A stretch of DNA of 64,000 bases from Streptomyces sp. NBC_01571. Its GTDB lineage: Bacteria > Actinomycetota > Actinomycetes > Streptomycetales > Streptomycetaceae. Below are positions 16,516 to 24,686 of this stretch, in pieces (within the stretch, counting starts at the first letter, position 1; the number at the start of each line of letters is the position of its first letter). The stretch spans positions 221,216 to 285,215 of the forward strand of contig NZ_JAPEPZ010000003.1 in NCBI RefSeq assembly GCF_026339875.1, written 5' to 3'. A program made the position numbers and the translations under genes. The notes beneath the pieces are model-generated. The model worked only from the letters and a program-made list of their open reading frames with translations, ran no database searches and had not been told where the DNA came from.

Positions 16516-17646
16516 TCACCTGCCGGGGAAGGGGGCGTCCCAGGTGAGGGTGAGGCCCGCGTACACGTAGCGGCTGGCCTCGATGGCGAGCAGCAGGACG
16601 GTGTCGCCGGGGGTGATGCGGCCCTCGCTCCAGCCGGCGTCCAGGGCCAGCGGTACGGCGGCGGAGCCGGTGGCGCCGACGTCGGTGAGGTTTTCCACGA
16701 TGGTCTTGCTCAGGGTGGTCTGGTCGGCGGGGGACAGTCCGGCGGTGCCGTACTCGCCGGCGAAGTACTCGGCGTTGCCCTCGGGCAGGACGCAGGCGTC
16801 GATGTCGTCGAGGGTGAGGCGGGAGCGGTGCAGCATGTCGTGGATGCCTTCGACGAAGACCCGGGGGCCGAACCGGGCGGTGCCGGGGATGTCGAGGCGG
16901 ATGTCCATGAGGCGGGGGCGGCGCTGCTGTTCGGCGAGGGGGGCGTCGGTGCCGCCGCCGATGATGTGCATGCCGGGTTTGCGGGTGCCGCCCAGGGAGC
17001 GGGTGGCGAAGACGGGGCGGGGGCGGCCGGCGGCGGAGCCTTCCTCGCCGGCGCGCAGCACCATGGCGCCGGCGCCGTCGCCGAAGGTGTAGACGGTCAG
17101 CCGGTCGCGCATCCGTACGCGTTCGGGTTCGCGGCCCAGGAAGACGGGGGCCAGCAGGGGGGAGACGGCTTCCGCGCCGATGACCAGGGCGGTGGTGTAG
17201 GTGCCGTCGGCGAGCAGGCGGCGGGCGATGTCGAGGGCCTGGACGGCGCCGACACAGCCGGCGCGGACCTCGATGACGGCGCAGCGTTCCAGGCCGAGTT
17301 GTTCCTGGACGTAGGTGGCGGCGACGGGCAGCAGGTAGTCGGGGCTGGCGGTGGAGACGACGATCAGGTCGATCTCGTCGGCCGTGACGCCGGCCCGGTC
17401 GAGGGCCTGGCGGGCGGCGGCGGTGGCCATGGCGGAGGTGCTGGTGGTGTGGGCGCCGGTGGCGGGGTCGACCATCCAGTGCCGGCGCTCGACCTGGATG
17501 CCGTCCAGGACGTCGTCGGGCAGCGGTCCGCAGACGCGGGCGAGGGCGTCGTTGTCGAGGGCCTCGCCGGGCAGGTGGGCGCCGGTGGCCAGGACGGACA
17601 CGTGGCGTTCGGCGGGTGCGGGGGGCGGGGCGGGGGTGTGGGGCAT
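16516..17646 (-). CDS. KASIII (FabH)-like protein with altered catalytic residues
   Basis: A 376-residue thiolase-fold protein of the 3-oxoacyl-ACP synthase III family, normally used to start chains from an acyl-CoA. The nucleophilic Cys is present in EVRAGCVGAVQALDIA, and DYLLPVAATYVQEQLGL fits the family. The catalytic His region, usually VPHQAN, reads CVLPEGNAEY, and the HGNTSAAS region with the catalytic Asn reads DVGATGSAAVPL. Two of three catalytic residues therefore seem to be replaced. Such homologues can work as acyltransferases rather than condensing enzymes, by inference. The ATG at 17646 lies 2 bp after the fused KS-CLF stop, so it is translationally coupled to it. Longer upstream ORF sequence overlaps the KS-CLF gene and is not real. 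Confidence 0.88.
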   Translation of the reverse strand: MPHTPAPPPAPAERHVSVLATGAHLPGEALDNDALARVCGPLPDDVLDGIQVERRHWMVDPATGAHTTSTSAMATAAARQALDRAGVTADEIDLIVVSTASPDYLLPVAATYVQEQLGLERCAVIEVRAGCVGAVQALDIARRLLADGTYTTALVIGAEAVSPLLAPVFLGREPERVRMRDRLTVYTFGDGAGAMVLRAGEEGSAAGRPRPVFATRSLGGTRKPGMHIIGGGTDAPLAEQQRRPRLMDIRLDIPGTARFGPRVFVEGIHDMLHRSRLTLDDIDACVLPEGNAEYFAGEYGTAGLSPADQTTLSKTIVENLTDVGATGSAAVPLALDAGWSEGRITPGDTVLLLAIEASRYVYAGLTLTWDAPFPGR

Positions 17647-17648
17647 GG

Positions 17649-20009
17649 TCAGTTCTCCGTTGCGGGACGCAGGACGAGGCTGATGTGGGTGCCGCCGAGG
17701 GAGGAGCTGTTGATGAGGACCGGGCCGGCGGGGGTGTCTTCCTGCCAGCCGGTGACGGCGAGGAGGGCGGCGAGCTGGGCGCCGGCGCCGACGGGTTCGC
17801 CGAGGGTCTGCTTGGGGGTGTGCACGGGGCAGCCGGACTCGGCGGCGAGCCGGCCGGTGGCCCGTGCCTCGGGGGCGTCGGCGCGGGTGAGGCCGGCGGC
17901 GTTGGCCCAGATCGCGGTGACCTCGCCGGGGTGCAGTCCGGCGTGGCCGAGGGCGGCGTGCATGGCGCGTTCGACGCCTTCGCCGTCCTCGTCCCAGCGG
18001 CCGACGCCGGCCGCGTCGCAGGCGGTGCCGTGGCCGGCGAACTCGGCCAGGATGCGGGCGCCGCGGGCGCGGGCGCTCGACTCGCGTTCCAGGACCAGGG
18101 TGATGCCGGCCTCGGCGAGGGTGTAGCCGGTGTCGGTGAACAGGGGCAGGCCGCGGTAGGCGGTCAGGACGCCCGGGGAGAGGTCCTCGACGGCCGGGCA
18201 CAGGACGGCGTCGGCGCGGTGCTGCAGCAGCAGGTCGTGGGCGACGGTCAGGGCGGAGGCGCCGGCGGCGTGGCCGGTGGTTACGGTGGAGGTGGGGCCC
18301 TTGGCGCCGACGTGCATGGCGACCTGGCCGGCGGCGGCGTTGAAGACGGTGTTGGGGAAGACCGCCGGGCTGCCCTCGGCGGGGCAGCCGTCCAGGACGG
18401 GCAGCAGGAAGTCCTCGATGCTGCGCATGGGGCCCAGTCCGGTGCCCAGGACGACGCCGGTGTGCTCGTCGGCGTCCAGGCCGGCGTGGGCGAGGGCGGC
18501 GCGGCAGGAGGCGACGGCGAGCTGGGAGAGGCGGTCCATGCGGCGGCGGTCGCGGGCGCTGATGTGCGCGGCGGGGTCGAAGTCGGCGCGGGCGACGTGC
18601 AGTCCGTCCTCCTCGGCGCCCAGCCGTCCGCCGTGCCGCCAGGCCTCCCAGAGTGCTTCCAGGCCTTCGCCGGCCGGGGTGATGGCGGCGCCGCCGGTGA
18701 TGACGACCTTCTCCGCGGCGGGCGGGGCCGGTACGGAGAAGCGGCGGCCGGAGGGCCAGCCGAAGGCGACGCAGGCGTTGGCGCCGGCGAAGGCGAAGTT
18801 GTTGGACAGGGCGGCGTTCATGGCCAGTTCACGGCCGGTGTCGGGGACGGCGTCGAGTCCGCATTTGGGGTCGGTGCCGGTGAAGTTGGCGGTCGGCGGG
18901 GCGGTCTGTTCCACCAGGGCCTGGACGGTGACGATGGCCTCGACCGCGCCGGCCGCGCCGAGCAGGTGGCCGATCATCGACTTGGAGCTGCTGAGCGCGG
19001 TCTTGTCGGCGGCCTCGCCGAACGCGGCGCGCACCGCGTTGGACTCGGCGGAGTCGTTCTTGGGGGTGCCGGTGCCGTGGCCGTTGATGTAGCCGACGTC
19101 CTGCGGGGTGATGCCGGCTGCCTTCAGGGCGCCGCGGATGGCGCGGGCGGCGCCCTCGCCCTCGGGGTGCGGGGCGGTGGCGTGGTAGCCGTCGGCGGAC
19201 AGGCCGTAGCCGAGGACCTCGGCCAGGATGGGGGCGCCGGCGGCGCGCGCCACGGACTCCTCGGCCAGGACCAGCATGCCGGCGCCCTCGCCGAGCGAGA
19301 GTCCGTCGCGGTCCTTGGAGTAGGGGGCGGCGGGCTTGGTGGACAGGGACTGCAGGCTGGTGAAGCCGGCGAACGCGGTCTCGGTGAAGGCGTCGCTGCC
19401 GCCGGCGAGCATCGCGTCCGCGCGGCCGGCGGAGATCGCCTCGGCGGCGTGCGCGATGGCGTGGGCGCCGGAGGCGCAGGCGGTGTTGACGCTCAGCGCG
19501 GGGCCCTTGAGACGGAAGGCGCTGCTGAGTGCCTCGGCGATGGCCTGCGGGGGGACCAGCAGGTAGTGCCGGCCGTCGTCGGGGGGCGCGGTGCCCTCGC
19601 GGCTGCGGCGGGCGAGTTTCTCGGCGGTGCGCAGGCCGCCGTTGCAGGAGCCGAAGGCGACGCCCCAGCGTTCGGCGGGCAGCGCGCCCAGGCCCGCGCC
19701 GGCCATCGCCTCCTGGGCGGCGGTCAGCGCGAAGTCCATCGCCGGCTCGCGCTCGCGGCCGCCGAAGGAGGCCAGGTAGTCGTAGGCGGGCCGGGAGGGG
19801 TCGGGTACCTCGCCGCCGATGGCCGTGCCGTAGCCGTCCATCGGCATGCCGCGGACCGGGCCGATGGCGGAATGCCCGGCCCGGATGCCCTCCCACAGCG
19901 CCGTGGCGCCCTCGCCCTGGGCGGTCACGGCGCCGACGCCGCAGACCACCACGGTCCGGGGCCGGGCCGCGGCGTCCGGCCGGGTGTCGTGGTCGTAGAC
20001 GTCGGTCAT
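17649..20009 (-). CDS. Fused ketosynthase-chain length factor (KS-CLF) on one polypeptide
   Basis: A 786-residue protein made of two complete condensing-enzyme domains. Domain 1 (about residues 18-400) has all three catalytic residues: Cys in VNTACASGAHAI, His in INGHGTGTPKND and His in SMIGHLLGAAGA. Domain 2 (about 410-780) keeps the fold but has lost them: the Cys region reads VTTGHAAGASAL, the first His region IWANAAGLTR, and the second LGEPVGAGA. This is the active KS / inactive partner arrangement of type II PKS, normally two separate subunits. The frame is open through the junction, so the fusion is real in this sequence. The ATG at 20009 has AAAGGAG upstream; an alternative GTG at 20210 overlaps the CLF stop by 4 bp and would add 67 Pro/Ala-rich residues. 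Confidence 0.93.
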   Translation of the reverse strand: MTDVYDHDTRPDAAARPRTVVVCGVGAVTAQGEGATALWEGIRAGHSAIGPVRGMPMDGYGTAIGGEVPDPSRPAYDYLASFGGREREPAMDFALTAAQEAMAGAGLGALPAERWGVAFGSCNGGLRTAEKLARRSREGTAPPDDGRHYLLVPPQAIAEALSSAFRLKGPALSVNTACASGAHAIAHAAEAISAGRADAMLAGGSDAFTETAFAGFTSLQSLSTKPAAPYSKDRDGLSLGEGAGMLVLAEESVARAAGAPILAEVLGYGLSADGYHATAPHPEGEGAARAIRGALKAAGITPQDVGYINGHGTGTPKNDSAESNAVRAAFGEAADKTALSSSKSMIGHLLGAAGAVEAIVTVQALVEQTAPPTANFTGTDPKCGLDAVPDTGRELAMNAALSNNFAFAGANACVAFGWPSGRRFSVPAPPAAEKVVITGGAAITPAGEGLEALWEAWRHGGRLGAEEDGLHVARADFDPAAHISARDRRRMDRLSQLAVASCRAALAHAGLDADEHTGVVLGTGLGPMRSIEDFLLPVLDGCPAEGSPAVFPNTVFNAAAGQVAMHVGAKGPTSTVTTGHAAGASALTVAHDLLLQHRADAVLCPAVEDLSPGVLTAYRGLPLFTDTGYTLAEAGITLVLERESSARARGARILAEFAGHGTACDAAGVGRWDEDGEGVERAMHAALGHAGLHPGEVTAIWANAAGLTRADAPEARATGRLAAESGCPVHTPKQTLGEPVGAGAQLAALLAVTGWQEDTPAGPVLINSSSLGGTHISLVLRPATEN

Positions 20010-20206
20010 GGCCGCACTCCTTTCGGGGATGCCGTGTGTTGCGGGCATTCCAGCTGCTGCGGGTATCGCGGGTATGGCGGGTGAACCGGGTGCTGCTGAT
20101 GTGCCGGGTGTGCCAGGCGTGTTGGGTATGGCCGGTGTGCCGGGTGCGGCTGGCGGGCCGGGTGCGGCCGGTGTGCGGGGTATGGCGGGTGTGTCGGGCT
20201 GCCGGG
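20010..20206 (-). other. Repeat-rich spacer, possibly an N-terminal Pro/Ala extension of the KS-CLF
   Basis: This 197-bp spacer is an array of imperfect GGGTATGGCGGGTGTGCCGG-like units. On the minus strand it stays in frame with the KS-CLF and would encode PAIPRTPAAPGPPAAPGTPA and similar. A GTG at 20210, overlapping the upstream stop as GTGA, could start translation here. The stronger ribosome binding site lies inside, before the ATG at 20009. Confidence 0.55.
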
Positions 20207-21496
20207 TCACGAGGGCCGTCCCAGGGCGACGGCGACGGCCTGCCCCTCCAGGCCGCGGGCCAGGGCCAGGGCGCTGTCGGGGCGGGTGTGGCGGGGGCTG
20301 AGCGGGACGTAGTCGAGGTCGCACTCGGGGGCGGGGCGGTGCAGGTTGAGGGTGGCGGGCACGGTGCCGCTGTCCAGGGCGAGCGCGGCGACGGCCGCGT
20401 TCAGTGCGCCGGCGCCGCCGACCAGGTGCCCGGTCTGTGGTTTGACGCTGCTGATCTGGGCGGACTTGGCGGCGGTGCCGAGCGCGTCGTGCAGGGCGAC
20501 GGTCTCGCTGGCGTCGCCCTGCGGGGTGGCGCAGCCGTGCGCGGCGATGTAGCCGCCGTCGGGGAAGGGGCGTTCGGCGTCGCGCAGGGCGCGGGTGATC
20601 GCGCGGGCCAGGCCGCGGGCGCGGGGCTGGGGGCTGGGCGGGCGGACGCAGTCGTTGCCGGCGCCGAATCCGGTGACTTCGGCGTAGCAGTGGGCGCCGC
20701 GGGCCAGGGCGTGTGCGCGTTCCTCCAGGACGAGCAGGGCGGCGCCCTCGCCGAACACGGAGCCGGAGCGGTCGCGGTCGAAGGGGCGGAAGGCCTCCTG
20801 GCCGAGGTCGGTGCGGGTGCTCAGGACGCCGAGGCCGTCCATCTTGGACATCGCCCACCAGCCGGTGGCGTCGTCGTAGCCGCCGGCGAGGACCACGTCG
20901 GCCTCGCCGCGGCGTACGGTGCGCATGGCCCGGCCGATCGCCATCGCGCCGGAGTCGGCGGTGCCGGCGAAGTAGGCGTTGGCGCCGCGGATGCCGTACT
21001 TCTCGGAGATGTGGAAGGCGGCGGCGGGCTGCAGTCCCTCGACGAAGAACAGCGGGGCGACCACCGAGGAGGCGGTGCGGCCGAGCAGGTGCAGGTCGGG
21101 GGTGCCGTCGTCGGCGCGGACGGCCTGGAGCTGGGCGATGAGTTCGTCCATGCGGGGCATTTCCTTGTTGCTGCCGAGGAAGAGCCCGGTGCGCTGTCCC
21201 AGGTCGCTCTCGCCGTCCAGGCCCGCGTCGCGCAGGGCCAGGGTGGCGCCGGCCAGGGCCAGTTGGTCGCCGCGGCACAGCATGCGCAGGGTGCGCCGGC
21301 CGGCCCACCGGGTGGGGTCGAAGCCGTGGATCTCGGCGCCGATGCCGGTGCGCAGCGGGGCCGGGTCGTAGGCGCGCAGCGGGCCGATGCCGCAGCGGCC
21401 CTCCAGCAGGCTGTCCCAGGTCTCGGCGGCGCTCTGGCCGATCGCGGTCATCAGGCCGATGCCGGTGACCATCACGCGGCGGCGCTGCTCGCTCAT
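20207..21496 (-). CDS. Chain length factor / inactive ketosynthase subunit (KS-beta)
   Basis: A 429-residue FabF-like protein. The nucleophile is missing: the usual TAC(S/A)SG reads GTADSGAMAIG, with Asp at the Cys position. Both histidine regions survive (YIAAHGCATPQGDASE and KPQTGHLVGGAGAL). This matches the non-catalytic partner that sets chain length in a type II heterodimer. The likely active partner is the KS at 22005-23282, with the dehydratase gene between them. The ATG at 21496 overlaps the dehydratase stop by 4 bp. A second KS-CLF pair, fused, follows immediately, so the cluster encodes two condensing heterodimers. Confidence 0.9.
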   Translation of the reverse strand: MSEQRRRVMVTGIGLMTAIGQSAAETWDSLLEGRCGIGPLRAYDPAPLRTGIGAEIHGFDPTRWAGRRTLRMLCRGDQLALAGATLALRDAGLDGESDLGQRTGLFLGSNKEMPRMDELIAQLQAVRADDGTPDLHLLGRTASSVVAPLFFVEGLQPAAAFHISEKYGIRGANAYFAGTADSGAMAIGRAMRTVRRGEADVVLAGGYDDATGWWAMSKMDGLGVLSTRTDLGQEAFRPFDRDRSGSVFGEGAALLVLEERAHALARGAHCYAEVTGFGAGNDCVRPPSPQPRARGLARAITRALRDAERPFPDGGYIAAHGCATPQGDASETVALHDALGTAAKSAQISSVKPQTGHLVGGAGALNAAVAALALDSGTVPATLNLHRPAPECDLDYVPLSPRHTRPDSALALARGLEGQAVAVALGRPS

Positions 21497-22008
21497 GCTG
21501 TGCCCTCCCAGGTCGTCGTGGCGCTGACCAGGGTCAGGGCGCGGACGGTGGCGACCACCCGGCCCTCGACCCGGGCGGTGGCCCGGCATTCGGTGCGCTG
21601 CCGGCTGTGTTCGCTCACCTCGACGGTGAGGTGCACCTGGTCGCCGGGGCCGACGAAGTGCTTGAAGCGCACCCCGCGCACGCCGGCCAGGCGCCAGGCG
21701 CCCGGGCCGGCGGCGGTGCGGGCCAGGGCGGCCAGGCTCTCCAGCAGCAGCACGCCGGGCAGGACGGGGTGGCGCGGGAAGTGGGCGGTGAAGCACGCCA
21801 GGGTGGCCGGCACGTTGCGCACGGCCACGGCCCGTTCGCCCTCGGCGAGTTCCAGCAGCCGGTCGAAGGCCGGCAGTCCCCCGGTGCCGGCCGGCGCCTG
21901 CGCGACGGCGGCGGTCTGCGGGGTGGTGGCGGTCTGCGGGGCGGTGGCGGTCTGCGGGGCGGTGGTGGCGGCACCCTGCGGGGCGGTCTGCGGGGCGGTG
22001 GTGGTCAT
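21493..22008 (-). CDS. 3-hydroxyacyl-ACP dehydratase, FabZ-like hotdog protein
   Basis: A 171-residue hotdog-fold protein removing water from 3-hydroxyacyl-ACP to give a trans double bond. The catalytic His and Glu are both visible in HFPRHPVLPGVLLLESLAAL, matching the FabZ pattern. About 40 N-terminal residues are a low-complexity linker of repeated PQTA units, encoded by a short in-frame DNA repeat, which FabZ proteins do not normally have. It overlaps its neighbours by 4 bp on each side (stop with CLF start; start with KS stop). It probably works with the His-less hotdog subunit at 23279-23731. Confidence 0.9.
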   Translation of the reverse strand: MTTTAPQTAPQGAATTAPQTATAPQTATTPQTAAVAQAPAGTGGLPAFDRLLELAEGERAVAVRNVPATLACFTAHFPRHPVLPGVLLLESLAALARTAAGPGAWRLAGVRGVRFKHFVGPGDQVHLTVEVSEHSRQRTECRATARVEGRVVATVRALTLVSATTTWEGTA

Positions 22009-23282
22009 GTGTCCTCCCGCGGGGCGCCGATGACGAGGCTGGTGTTGCTGCCGCCGAACGCGAACGCGTTGATGAGGGCCGCGTCCACCGGCATCGGGCG
22101 GGCGGTGTGCGGCACGTAGTCGAGGTCGAGGCCGCGGTCGGGCTGGTCGAGGTTGACGGTGGGCGGGACCAGGCGGTGGCGGATCGCGCCGAGTGCGGCC
22201 AGCACGCCCAGGCCCAGGCTGGCCGAGGTGAGGTGGCCGGCCATCGACTTGGGGGCGCTGACGACCAGGCGGCGGGCGTCGTCGGCGAACACCTTCTTGA
22301 TGGCGACGGTCTCGGACTGGTCGTTGCCGTGGGTGCTGGTGCCGTGCGCGACGACGTAGTCGATGCCGCCGGTGCCCACGCCCGACTCGGCCAGTGCCGC
22401 CTGCATGGCCTGGATCGCGCCGGAGCCGTCGGGCGGCGAGTCGGTGATGCGCCAGGCGTTGAGGGTGGAGCCGTAGCCGAGGACCTCGCCGAGGACCGGT
22501 GCGCCGCGTTCGCGGGCGGCATCCAGGTCCTCCAGGACCACGGCGACGGCGCCCTCGCCGACCACGAAGCCGGAGCGGTCGGCGTCGAAGGGCCGTGAGG
22601 CGTGCTCGGGGTCGTCGTTGTGACGGTCGGTCAGGGCGCCCAGCAGGCTGAAGCCGAGCAGGTCGAGCCAGGTGGTCAGGGAGTCGTAGCCGCCGGCGAC
22701 CATCAGCTGGGCGTCGCCCTCCTGGATGGCGCGGAAGGCCTCCCCGATGGCGTGCCCGGATCCGGAGCAGGCGGTGGAGATGCCGATCATCGGGCCGGTC
22801 GCGGACATCATCCGGGCCATGGCGCTCAGCGGCACGTTCTGGTCGTCGGTCAGGGTGACGGCCGGCGGGTGGCACAGGAAGGCGTCCGGGCGGCCGGTGG
22901 TGGCGCGCAGGTGACCGACGTCGAGGAGGGCCTGCAGTTCGGGCCGGCCGACGCTGGCGCCCATGGCGACACCGCGCTCGTCGAAGGGGTACACGTCCTC
23001 GCCGAGTTCGTCGGCGCCCGCGTTGCGCAGTGCCTCCCAGGCGGCCGCGACGCCGAACTGGCCGACCCGGGAGAGGTGTTTGCGTCCCACCCGGGCGGGG
23101 ATCGCCGTGGCCGCGTCGAAGTCCTTGACCTGGGCGGCGATACGCACCGGGAAGCCGGAGGCGTCGAAGGTGGTGAGCGGGCCGACGCCGCTGCGTCCGG
23201 CGGCCAGCGACTGCCAGGTGCTGTCGGCGTCGTTGCCGAGCGGGGTGACGGCCCCCACTCCGGTGATGGCTACACGGGTCAT
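22005..23282 (-). CDS. Ketosynthase (KS-alpha) of a type II polyene-type PKS
   Basis: A 425-residue FabF-like 3-oxoacyl-ACP synthase that condenses malonyl-ACP with the growing chain. The triad is complete: Cys in GISTACSGSGHAIG, His in VVAHGTSTHGNDQSE and His in PKSMAGHLTSASLG. N-terminal MTRVAITGVGAVTPLGNDAD is typical. It lies between the two hotdog genes with 4-bp overlaps on both sides. The gene arrangement (two hotdog proteins, KR, several KS-like proteins, discrete ACP) recalls aryl-polyene and ishigamide-type highly reducing type II PKS systems. Its heterodimer partner is probably the CLF at 20207-21496. Confidence 0.93.
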   Translation of the reverse strand: MTRVAITGVGAVTPLGNDADSTWQSLAAGRSGVGPLTTFDASGFPVRIAAQVKDFDAATAIPARVGRKHLSRVGQFGVAAAWEALRNAGADELGEDVYPFDERGVAMGASVGRPELQALLDVGHLRATTGRPDAFLCHPPAVTLTDDQNVPLSAMARMMSATGPMIGISTACSGSGHAIGEAFRAIQEGDAQLMVAGGYDSLTTWLDLLGFSLLGALTDRHNDDPEHASRPFDADRSGFVVGEGAVAVVLEDLDAARERGAPVLGEVLGYGSTLNAWRITDSPPDGSGAIQAMQAALAESGVGTGGIDYVVAHGTSTHGNDQSETVAIKKVFADDARRLVVSAPKSMAGHLTSASLGLGVLAALGAIRHRLVPPTVNLDQPDRGLDLDYVPHTARPMPVDAALINAFAFGGSNTSLVIGAPREDT

Positions 23283-23731
23283 CCCACCGGCCCTCCGCCC
23301 TGCAGCTGGTGCGCCATGCGCCGGGTGTCGGCCGGGTCGTCGAGGCGCTCGGCGTCGATGAGCGCGCACAGGATGCCGCTCGCGCTCAGGACGTCCTCGC
23401 CGTCCGCGGTCACGGTGCCGTCCAGGAGGGCGGCCTCCTCGGTCATCGACTCGATGGTGGCCCGCATGCGCAGTACCTCCCCGGGGCGTACGGCGCGGTG
23501 CGCGGTGGCCTCGCCGACGGCGAGGAGCGCGGCACGCAGCCGGTGGTCGGTGGAGAGCATGATCAGCCAGGTCGCCGACTGGCACAGCGCCTCCAGGGCC
23601 AGCCCGAAGGGCAGTGCCGGTCCGCTCCCGGTGTCCTGCCAGTAGGTCTCGTCGACGGAGGTGACCTTGCGCGCGGTGATGTGCTCCCGCGGCGTCCAGG
23701 TCTCGATCCGGTCGATCAGATGGAATCGCAT
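23279..23731 (-). CDS. Hotdog-fold dehydratase-like subunit lacking the catalytic histidine
   Basis: A 150-residue protein whose central helix region (ALPFGLALEALCQSATWLIM) aligns with the FabA/FabZ hotdog helix and keeps the acidic residue. The segment that normally carries GHFPGHPVMPG reads YWQDTGSGPALPFG, so the histidine is absent. Similar non-canonical hotdog proteins pair with an active one in polyene type II systems to form a heteromeric dehydratase; that role is inferred. It overlaps the KS start by 4 bp and lies 32 bp after the ketoreductase gene. An alternative is a product-binding or thioesterase-like hotdog. Confidence 0.75.
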   Translation of the reverse strand: MRFHLIDRIETWTPREHITARKVTSVDETYWQDTGSGPALPFGLALEALCQSATWLIMLSTDHRLRAALLAVGEATAHRAVRPGEVLRMRATIESMTEEAALLDGTVTADGEDVLSASGILCALIDAERLDDPADTRRMAHQLQGGGPVG

Positions 23732-23763
23732 CGTCGTCTCTTCTTCCGTTCCCTCACGGTCCG

Positions 23764-24531
23764 TTACGGACGGCCGATGCCCAGCTGGGCGGAGAACCCG
23801 CCGTCGACGCAGAGCAGTTCGCCGGTGGTGTAGCCGGAGTCGGGTCCGGCCAGGAACACCGCTGCCGCGGCGACCTGCTCGACGGTGGCGAAGCGGCGCA
23901 GCGGTATCTGCCGCTTGATGCTGCGGCCGCCGTCGCGCTGCATCACCCCGTCCACCAGGTCGGTCGGGGTGAACCCGGCCAGGACCGCGTTGACCCGCAC
24001 GCCGAAGCGGGCGAGTTCGATCGCCGCGCAGCGGGTGAAGGAGTTCAGCGCGCCCTTGGAGGCCGAGTAGTTGGCCTGGCCGATCCAGCCGCGCTCGCCC
24101 ATGGCCGAGGAGATGTTGACGATCGTGGCGTCGCCGTGGGCCATGAACTGCTCCATGACGGCGTGCGTGCAGTGGTACGCGCCGCCGAAGTTGACTTTCA
24201 TGACGTTCAGCCAGGCGTCCGGCGGCGCGTCGTAGATGAGGCCGTCGTCGCTGGTGCCCGCGTTGTTGACGAGCACGTCGAGGGAGCCGAGGAGGCGGGT
24301 GGCCTCCTGCACCAGGCGGGCGGCCTGCTGCGGGTCGGCGACGTCGGCGCCGATCGCCACGGCCCGGCCGCCCGCGGTCTCGATCTCCTTGACGACCGCG
24401 GCGGCGTCCTCCTGCCGGGAGCGGTAGTTGACGGCGACGGCCGCCCCCTGCTCGGCCAGGGCCAGGGCGATGGCCCGGCCGATGCCGCGTGAGGCACCGG
24501 TGACCAGGGCGGTGCGGTCCTTCAGCTTCAT
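23764..24531 (-). CDS. fabG: 3-oxoacyl-ACP reductase (FabG-type SDR)
   Basis: A 255-residue short-chain dehydrogenase reducing 3-ketoacyl-ACP to 3-hydroxyacyl-ACP with NADPH. It has TGASRGIGRAIALALAEQGA, the NNAG motif (VLVNNAGTSDDG), the catalytic Ser in NISSAMGERGW and the YxxxK as NYSASKGALNSFTRCAAIE. The C-terminus CVDGGFSAQLG is typical. In this cluster it would act after each condensation, feeding the dehydratases. No enoyl reductase gene is visible in the window, which fits retention of double bonds. Confidence 0.93.
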   Translation of the reverse strand: MKLKDRTALVTGASRGIGRAIALALAEQGAAVAVNYRSRQEDAAAVVKEIETAGGRAVAIGADVADPQQAARLVQEATRLLGSLDVLVNNAGTSDDGLIYDAPPDAWLNVMKVNFGGAYHCTHAVMEQFMAHGDATIVNISSAMGERGWIGQANYSASKGALNSFTRCAAIELARFGVRVNAVLAGFTPTDLVDGVMQRDGGRSIKRQIPLRRFATVEQVAAAAVFLAGPDSGYTTGELLCVDGGFSAQLGIGRP

Positions 24532-24686
24532 CTGTCTCTTCCCGTTTCTGCTACGAGGTGGGCGGCGGCTGCCGGGGCCCGCGCGGACAGGGGCCGCACC
24601 CCGGCCGGCCGCTGGCAGGGGAGGGGCGGGAGGCGACAGGTGGTGCGCGGGACGCCGCCTGCCCGCACACCACCGGCCGGGTGGGG

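Noticed and set aside
13529..20084. Long + strand frames over the SnoaL, KASIII and KS-CLF genes
   Set aside because: The minus-strand genes have clear family motifs; the + frames have Gly/Ala/Asp-rich products typical of antisense shadows.
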